Source: Betaproteobacteria bacterium (GTDB lineage Bacteria > Pseudomonadota > Gammaproteobacteria > Burkholderiales > Rhodocyclaceae). From it: a DNA stretch of 64,000 nt. Position 1 is the first letter of the stretch. The number at the start of each line of letters is the position of its first letter. Positions 58,780-64,000 of the stretch are shown here, piece after piece. The stretch is taken from the NCBI GenBank assembly GCA_016709965.1, contig JADJLT010000001.1, positions 2,005,001-2,069,000 on the forward strand. Reading direction: 5' to 3'. A model generated the notes under the pieces. The model did not search any database, had not been told where the DNA came from, and saw nothing but the letters and a program-made list of their open reading frames with translations. Position numbers and translations under genes: made by a program.

Positions 58780-60686
58780 TCTTGCGGATCCTCCTCAATG
58801 GCAGCTGGATCTTCAGTTGCTGCGCCACCCGGCAACTTACCGAGCAGGTAGTAGTCCATGACCATGCGTGCTATCGGTGCTGCCGACTGGGCACCGAAGC
58901 CCCCGTTTTCGACCAGCACGGCGAGGGCGATTTTCGGCTTGTCAGCCGGGGCGTAGGCGATGAACAAGGCGTGGTCGCGCAACTCCTTCTTGACGCCGCC
59001 CTCCTTGTATTGCGCACCCTTCAGGGAGAAAACCTGAGCAGTTCCGGTCTTGCCGGCTGCTTCGTAAGCAGCACCAGCAAACGCACGTGCGCCTGTGCCC
59101 TCCTTGTTGACGCCCACCATGGCCCGACGAATAACGTCGATATTGCTTTGCTTCAAATGTAGATCGCGTATTGGCTGCGGTTCAACCGGCCGTTTTTCAC
59201 CGGTTTTGGTGTCGACCAGGTAATGCACCAGATGCGGCCGGAACATGATCCCGTTGTTGGCGATGGTCGCCGTGGCCTGGGCGAGCTGTATTGGCGTATA
59301 GGCGTTGTAGCCTTGGCCAATACCAATCGAGATGGTTTCACCGGCGTACCATTTTTGCTGCTCGGGTTTCTTGAAGCGCTGCCGCTTCCATTCCTGAGAG
59401 GGCAAAACACCTTTTGATTCGCCACCGTCGTCCTTGCCGAGATCGACGCCGGTGCGCTGGCCGAAGCCGAGTGAACCCATGAACTTGGAGATATTGTCGA
59501 TCCCCATGTCGTTGGCCAGCATGTAGTAGTAGGTGTCGCAGGAGTGGACAATGGACTTGTACATGTCGACGCTGCCATGGCCCCCTTTTTTGTCATCGCG
59601 GAACTGGTGGTTGCCAAAGTTAAAATAGCCTGGGTCGCTGATGGCCTGACTGGCTGTCCGTTTTCCCATTTCCAGCGCGGCCAGTGCCATGAATGGCTTG
59701 AAAGTCGATCCCGGTGGATAGGCGCCGTTGATCGCCCGGTTAACCATGGGCTTGCTCGGGTGTTCGTTGAGATCTTTCCAATTGTCCGGTGTAATGCCGT
59801 CGACGAAGAGATTGGGGTCGTAGGTTGGTGTAGAAACCAAGGCAAGGATGCCGCCGGTTGTCGGGTCGATGGCAACCAGTGCCCCTTTTCGATCACCGAA
59901 GGCCTGCTCAGTAATCTCCTGCAGCTTGGCATCCAGAGTCAATGCCAGATTGTTGCCTGAAACCGGAGGAATTCGTTTCAAACTGCGCAGCGCTCGGCCG
60001 CCAGAATCGATTTCGACTTCCTCATAGCCCGTTTCACCATGCAGTTCGAACTCGTAATGTTGTTCAAGGCCGGTCTTTCCAACGTGATCGGTACCTTTGT
60101 AATTCGCCTGTTTTTCGGAGTCCTCGATCCATTTCAGATCGCGGTCGGTAATCCGGCCAATGTAACCAATCGCATGCGAGGCAATGCTGCCCAGTGGATA
60201 TTGGCGGAACAGACGCGCCTTGACCTCAACGCCGGGGAAACGATAGCGATGTGCGGCAAATTTGGCGACTTCGCCATCGCTAAGGCGCGTACGTATCGGA
60301 ATCGATTCGAAATTCTTGGCTTCGTCCAGCAGGCGCTTGAAGCGCTTGCGGTCCTTCGGCTGAATGTCGATGAGCTCTCCCAGGGCATCAATGGTGGCTT
60401 CAAGATTGCCTGCCTGCGAAGGCGTGATTTCGAGCGTGAAGGCCGAATAATTGTGAGCCAGAACCACGCCATTGCGGTCGGTGATTACTCCGCGGTTGGG
60501 CACGATGGGAATCAGTGCAATCCGGTTGTCTTCGGCGCGTGTCTGGTAAAAGTCGTGATGGATTACTTGCAACCAGACGAAGCGGCCAAGCAGCAGGCAA
60601 AAGGCCAGCAGGACGAAAATTGCCGCAAAGCCCAGGCGGAAGCGAAAACGGTCGAGATCGGCTTCCGGATTAGTGAAATTACCCAC
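58776..60686 (-). CDS. mrdA: Penicillin-binding protein 2 (elongation transpeptidase)
   Basis: 636 residues. One N-terminal helix, PBP dimerisation domain, then the transpeptidase domain with the active Ser in PPGSTFKPFMALAALEMG (S-T-F-K), SCDTYYYMLANDMG near the SxN motif, and KTGTAQVF. It cross-links peptidoglycan in the elongasome with RodA. Cell-shape operon context is classic. Confidence 0.95.
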   Translation of the reverse strand: MGNFTNPEADLDRFRFRLGFAAIFVLLAFCLLLGRFVWLQVIHHDFYQTRAEDNRIALIPIVPNRGVITDRNGVVLAHNYSAFTLEITPSQAGNLEATIDALGELIDIQPKDRKRFKRLLDEAKNFESIPIRTRLSDGEVAKFAAHRYRFPGVEVKARLFRQYPLGSIASHAIGYIGRITDRDLKWIEDSEKQANYKGTDHVGKTGLEQHYEFELHGETGYEEVEIDSGGRALRSLKRIPPVSGNNLALTLDAKLQEITEQAFGDRKGALVAIDPTTGGILALVSTPTYDPNLFVDGITPDNWKDLNEHPSKPMVNRAINGAYPPGSTFKPFMALAALEMGKRTASQAISDPGYFNFGNHQFRDDKKGGHGSVDMYKSIVHSCDTYYYMLANDMGIDNISKFMGSLGFGQRTGVDLGKDDGGESKGVLPSQEWKRQRFKKPEQQKWYAGETISIGIGQGYNAYTPIQLAQATATIANNGIMFRPHLVHYLVDTKTGEKRPVEPQPIRDLHLKQSNIDVIRRAMVGVNKEGTGARAFAGAAYEAAGKTGTAQVFSLKGAQYKEGGVKKELRDHALFIAYAPADKPKIALAVLVENGGFGAQSAAPIARMVMDYYLLGKLPGGAATEDPAAIEEDPQE

Positions 60687-60704
60687 TTACAGCTCGCCTC
60701 CGCC

Positions 60705-61226
60705 CTAAATCGGGCGGTTGGGGTCCTGCTCAACCGGCCGGTATTGCGGCAGGAGCAGGATAAAGGTCGCGGGTATCCATAGCAAGGTTGCCACGAAGGG
60801 ACCAATGAAATAGCCCCAGCCCGGAAAGTCAGCACCGACGGCCAGACGCATCAACGCTTGCAGGAGTTGTGTGGCCAACAACAGTGGCATGATCTGCAAA
60901 GCCTGCTGGATCAGTGGAAACCAAAGAATTCGCCGGGATAGTGCCGATGCCGTGTAGGCCAGTAGTACATAGGCAAAGCAATGCTGACCGAGAATGGCAC
61001 CGTCGGCAACATCCATCAGGAGACCCAGCACGAATCCCCAACCCATGCCCACTTTGTGAAATTCGCGCACACTCCAGAAACACAGCACCAAGGCTACCCA
61101 GTCCGGCATCCCTGGCCAGTGTGCGGTAGGCAGGAAGTTGAGCAATGCGGCAGCGATCAGGCTGAAGAAAATAAACCACGGGTGAACGGGTAACAGGATG
61201 CGCGAGGAGGAAAAAGTCGGTTGCAT
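60705..61226 (-). CDS. mreD: Rod shape-determining protein MreD
   Basis: 173 residues with about five hydrophobic helices (WFIFFSLIAAALLNFLP, WVALVLCFWSVREFHKVG, GFVLGLLMDVADGAILGQH). The GLLMDV segment is a family hallmark. It overlaps mreC by one base and precedes mrdA by 18 nt. Confidence 0.92.
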   Translation of the reverse strand: MQPTFSSSRILLPVHPWFIFFSLIAAALLNFLPTAHWPGMPDWVALVLCFWSVREFHKVGMGWGFVLGLLMDVADGAILGQHCFAYVLLAYTASALSRRILWFPLIQQALQIMPLLLATQLLQALMRLAVGADFPGWGYFIGPFVATLLWIPATFILLLPQYRPVEQDPNRPI

Positions 61227-62164
61227 TAGTTTTCCTTGCTTGCGGATTTTTTCTTGCCGCGCAACGCTGGCTTGTCGCCGTTACTACCCGGGCGACCGAT
61301 CGAGGCGGGAGGCGCTGGCGGCAAGGGCTGGCGTGGGTCAAGAACCATCACCTCACCGAAGTTTTCGACGCCGGCGATGGGCGTGCAGAATATTCGAGCG
61401 AAAGAGTACGCGCTGTCGCGTTCAATATTGACGATCTTGGCCACAGGGAATCCAGGCAGATAAACGCCATCCAGTCCCGAGGTAACCAATATGTCGCCGA
61501 CCTGAATGTCTGCGTTGGCAGGCATATAGCGTAATTCCAGTTGTCCGTTGCCCAGCCCGAAGACAACCGAGCGTTGCCCGCTACGTACAATTTGTACCGG
61601 CACGATCTGGTCTTTGTCGGTAATCAGCGTAATTTCTGCCGAGAACGGGAAGACGCGGGTCACCTGCCCGACAACACCTGCTTCATCAATGGCCGGCTGT
61701 CCGGCGACAATGCCTGCTTGCTGGCCTTTGTCGACAATGACCTTGCGCGAAAATGGATCGCGGGCGGTGTATAGAATCTGGGTGACCTGGCCGCTGGCTT
61801 TCTCCCGCTCCTTGACGGCAAGCAACTTGCGCAGTCGATCGTTCTCTGACTCCAACTGCGCCAAGCGTTGCAAATTCGGTGCGGTGGTGAGCTGATTGTG
61901 CCTTAACTCACCATTTTCCTGCTGCAATGCGCGCATGCCTTGCAGATAGCTGGCTGCGTAGTCGACGAGGCTACCCGGTGTTTGCGCAACGCGCTGGACC
62001 GGGTCGACGATTAACGCAATGCTTTGCCTTAGCAGCTCAAGGCTCTTGAAGCGGAGGTCGACGACAAATATCGCCAGCGATACGGCGATGTAGAAAGTCA
62101 GAAGGGCCAGCGGTGCTGGCCCTCGCTTAAAAAACGGTGGAGGCGCGTGATTCATGCCGGCCAT
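61226..62164 (-). CDS. mreC: Rod shape-determining protein MreC
   Basis: 312 residues. One N-terminal membrane helix, a coiled coil (LRHNQLTTAPNLQRLAQLESENDRLRKLL), then the beta-rich periplasmic domain with VTRVFPFSAEITLITDKDQ and VTSGLDGVYLPGFPVAKI. It links PBP2 to MreB and MreD. The C-terminal tail is basic and disordered. Confidence 0.94.
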   Translation of the reverse strand: MAGMNHAPPPFFKRGPAPLALLTFYIAVSLAIFVVDLRFKSLELLRQSIALIVDPVQRVAQTPGSLVDYAASYLQGMRALQQENGELRHNQLTTAPNLQRLAQLESENDRLRKLLAVKEREKASGQVTQILYTARDPFSRKVIVDKGQQAGIVAGQPAIDEAGVVGQVTRVFPFSAEITLITDKDQIVPVQIVRSGQRSVVFGLGNGQLELRYMPANADIQVGDILVTSGLDGVYLPGFPVAKIVNIERDSAYSFARIFCTPIAGVENFGEVMVLDPRQPLPPAPPASIGRPGSNGDKPALRGKKKSASKEN

Positions 62165-62194
62165 CGTTCAAACCTGGCTTGTTGCGGTCAATGC

Positions 62195-63238
62195 TTAGTC
62201 CGAGGCAAAAATGCTACCCAGCTTATCCATCTTTTCCAGCGCCATGCCGCAACCGCGAGCAACGCAGGTCAGAGGTTCGTCGGCAACGATGACTGGCAGG
62301 CCGGTTTCTTCCATCAGCAGACGGTCGAGGTCGCGCAACAGGGCGCCACCACCGGTAAGCACCATGCCCTTTTCGGCAATGTCGGCGCCGAGTTCGGGCG
62401 GTGTCTTTTCCAGCGCGGATTTGACGGCAGAAACGATCTGGTTTAGTGGGTCGGTCAGCGCTTCAAGGATTTCGTTGGAAGAAATCGTGAACTTGCGCGG
62501 GATGCCTTCAGCCTTGTTGATGCCGGAGACTTCCATTTCCTTGACCTCAGCACCCGGGAAGGCGGAGCCGATGTTCTTCTTGATGTTTTCAGCGGTGTTT
62601 TCGCCGATCATCATGCCGTAATTGCGACTGATGTAATTGATGATGGCTTCATCGAGCTTGTCGCCACCGACGCGGACAGAGCCGGCATAGACCATGCCGC
62701 CGAGCGAGATAACACCAACTTCAGTTGTGCCACCACCAATATCGACGACCATCGAGCCCGTCGCTTCAGAGACCGGTAGACCGGCACCGATTGCGGCAGC
62801 CATCGGCTCCTCAATCAGGTAGACCTGGCTGGCACCGGCGCCGAGCGCGGATTCGCGGATGGCACGGCGTTCAACCTGGGTTGAGCCGGAGGGCACGCAG
62901 ATGATGATGCGCGGGCTCGGGCTGAACAGCTTGGAGTCATGCACCTTCTTGATGAATTGCTTGAGCATTTGCTCGGTGACCGTAAAGTCGGCGATGACGC
63001 CGTCCTTCATCGGGCGAATAACGGTAATGGTGCCCGGTGCCTTGCCAAGCATGTCCTTGGCTTCCCGGCCGACGGCCTGGATGGTTTTTTTGGCATTGGG
63101 GCCGCCTTCGAGGCGAATGGCAACGACCGAGGGTTCATCGAGAACAATGGAACGTCCGCGAACGTAAATCAGCGTATTCGCTGTGCCAAGGTCGATGGCT
63201 AAATCATTTGAGAAATATTTGCTTAGGAAACCGAACAT
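62195..63238 (-). CDS. mreB: Rod shape-determining protein MreB (actin-like)
   Basis: 347 residues. MFGFLSKYFSNDLAIDLGTANTLIYV, VDIGGGTTEVGVISLGG and the GENTAENIKKNIGSA segment identify MreB. It forms antiparallel filaments at the membrane and directs the elongasome. The promoter lies in the 106-nt gap shared with gatC on the other strand. Confidence 0.97.
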   Translation of the reverse strand: MFGFLSKYFSNDLAIDLGTANTLIYVRGRSIVLDEPSVVAIRLEGGPNAKKTIQAVGREAKDMLGKAPGTITVIRPMKDGVIADFTVTEQMLKQFIKKVHDSKLFSPSPRIIICVPSGSTQVERRAIRESALGAGASQVYLIEEPMAAAIGAGLPVSEATGSMVVDIGGGTTEVGVISLGGMVYAGSVRVGGDKLDEAIINYISRNYGMMIGENTAENIKKNIGSAFPGAEVKEMEVSGINKAEGIPRKFTISSNEILEALTDPLNQIVSAVKSALEKTPPELGADIAEKGMVLTGGGALLRDLDRLLMEETGLPVIVADEPLTCVARGCGMALEKMDKLGSIFASD

Positions 63239-63344
63239 CTATTGTGACTCCGCTTGGGGGGGTGCGGTAGGGAAAACTTTTATGATACCTTATAACGCTT
63301 TACATTTTAAGACTTTGTGCGCTGCAATAAAGTCTTTGGCTCCC

Positions 63345-63632
63345 ATGTCGCTCACATTAGAACAGGTTAAGCGCATCGCCCACCTCGCCAGAATCGAGAC
63401 AAGCGATGCCGAAGCTTTGACCACCCAAGGCCATCTCAATGGCATTTTTCAGTTGATTGAACAAATGCAGGCGGTCGATACCGAAGGTGTCGAGCCGATG
63501 GCTCATGCTCAGGATCTCAGTCAGCGCCTGCGCGAAGACGCTGTGACAGAAGGCGACCGTTGTGCTGCCTATCAGGCAATCGCGCCGGAAGTTGAAGCCG
63601 GCCTATATCTCGTGCCGAAGGTGATCGAATGA
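63345..63632 (+). CDS. gatC: Glutamyl-/aspartyl-tRNA amidotransferase subunit C
   Basis: 95 residues from ATG 63345. MSLTLEQVKRIAHLARIETSDAEA and the C-terminal LREDAVTEGDRCAAYQAIAPEVEAGLYLVPKVIE are typical. GatC stabilises the GatAB complex that converts Glu-tRNAGln and Asp-tRNAAsn. Its TGA overlaps the gatA start codon. A longer frame upstream reads through the mreB promoter and is rejected. Confidence 0.95.
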   Translation: MSLTLEQVKRIAHLARIETSDAEALTTQGHLNGIFQLIEQMQAVDTEGVEPMAHAQDLSQRLREDAVTEGDRCAAYQAIAPEVEAGLYLVPKVIE

Positions 63633-64000
63633 TCAATGCCAGCCTGAAAGAACTTTCGCAGGCCCTGGCAGCGAAGAAAATTTCCAGTGTTGAACTCTCC
63701 ACGCTGTTTCTCGACCGCATTGAACGCCTGAATCCAACACTCAATGCCTTTGTTACGGTCGACCGGGAAAAAAGCCTGAAAATGGCAACTTTTGCCGATG
63801 CCCGTATTGCTGACGGAACAGCGGGGCCGCTCACCGGTATCCCGATCGCACAGAAGGATATCTTCTGTGCCGAAGGCTGGCGGACGACCTGTGGTTCGAA
63901 AATGTTGGCCAATTTCATCTCGCCCTACGATGCGACGGTGATCCACAAAATGCACGCTGAGGCTGGACTGGTTTCGCTCGGCAAGACGAACATGGATGAA
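63629..64000 (+). CDS. gatA: Glutamyl-/aspartyl-tRNA amidotransferase subunit A, 5' part
   Basis: The first 124 residues are present; the gene runs off the right edge. MINASLKELSQALAAKKISSVEL is the usual start, and the catalytic Lys of the amidase Ser-Ser-Lys triad is Lys76 in GIPIAQKDIFC. The serine motif lies beyond the window. ATGA overlap with gatC. Confidence 0.95.
   Translation, partial: MINASLKELSQALAAKKISSVELSTLFLDRIERLNPTLNAFVTVDREKSLKMATFADARIADGTAGPLTGIPIAQKDIFCAEGWRTTCGSKMLANFISPYDATVIHKMHAEAGLVSLGKTNMDE

Noticed and set aside
63740..63790. Repeat-like GTCGACCGGGAAAAAAGCC inside gatA
   Set aside because: It resembles the dispersed repeat in inverse orientation, but it encodes a normal GatA segment (TVDREKSL) and lacks the rest of the module; probably chance.

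Overview
The window is a continuous piece of a roughly 60% GC betaproteobacterial chromosome. Gene content (torF-glnK-amtB, a liu leucine-degradation operon with liuR, class I phaC, ubiTUV, mreBCD-mrdAB-rlpA, gatCA) and the style of the intergenic repeats point to Rhodocyclales, most likely Dechloromonas or Azonexus. The species assignment is inference, made without database access. No prophage, CRISPR array, rRNA or intact insertion sequence was seen. One tRNA, tRNA-Gly(CCC), lies near 20.2 kb.

Layout. 0-2.9 kb: end of a type I restriction-modification operon (hsdS 3' end, a RhuM-Fic gene, hsdM). 2.9-6.9 kb: housekeeping genes (BamE-like lipoprotein, rhodanese, Bcr/CflA transporter, comM, ubiK). 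6.9-9.9 kb: a nitrogen-control locus, torF-glnK-amtB, behind two NtrC-like sites and a sigma-54 promoter. 10-15.3 kb: isochorismatase-like hydrolase, purU, thrH, a small AT-richer membrane-protein gene between inverted copies of a repeat, and an ABC-F ATPase. 15.5-18.6 kb: two DUF3391-type HD-GYP paralogues with altered metal-site residues, separated by a secreted coiled-coil protein. 18.5-24.2 kb: mutY, a flavin reductase, the tRNA, then accessory genes (secreted phytochelatin-synthase-like protein, orphans, a GcvA-like LysR regulator). 24.2-28.6 kb: an acyl-CoA dehydrogenase / thiolase / SDR operon facing an AraC regulator.

28.6-31.7 kb: rapZ, NusG-II, Gx transporter, ubiX and LON-domain genes in a tight series. 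31.9-38.7 kb: M20 amidohydrolase, an MCP, and an overlapping operon from a halohydrin-dehalogenase-like SDR through HMG-CoA lyase, an orphan, two DUF1289 proteins and an MBL hydrolase. 40.2-49.7 kb: the liu operon with LiuR box, interspersed with a GNAT-carbonic anhydrase fusion, an HCCA isomerase and a LOG protein. 49.8-52.8 kb: MBL hydrolase and phaC. 53.2-55.6 kb: ubiU-ubiV-ubiT behind an FNR-type promoter. 55.8-63.2 kb: a REC-HATPase regulator and the cell-shape cluster. The window ends in gatC-gatA.

How the genes fit together: leucine and acyl-CoA degradation (liu genes, mvaB, thiolase) feed acetyl-CoA and acetoacetate to central metabolism and probably to polyhydroxyalkanoate through phaC. 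NtrC/sigma-54 and FNR sites suggest adaptation to changing nitrogen and oxygen. The most noteworthy items are the halohydrin-dehalogenase signature at 38.0-38.7 kb, a recurring intergenic repeat of about 40 bp (seven copies), the inverted-repeat cassette at 12.4-13.4 kb, and a duplicated 5' end forming a leader ORF before liuD.
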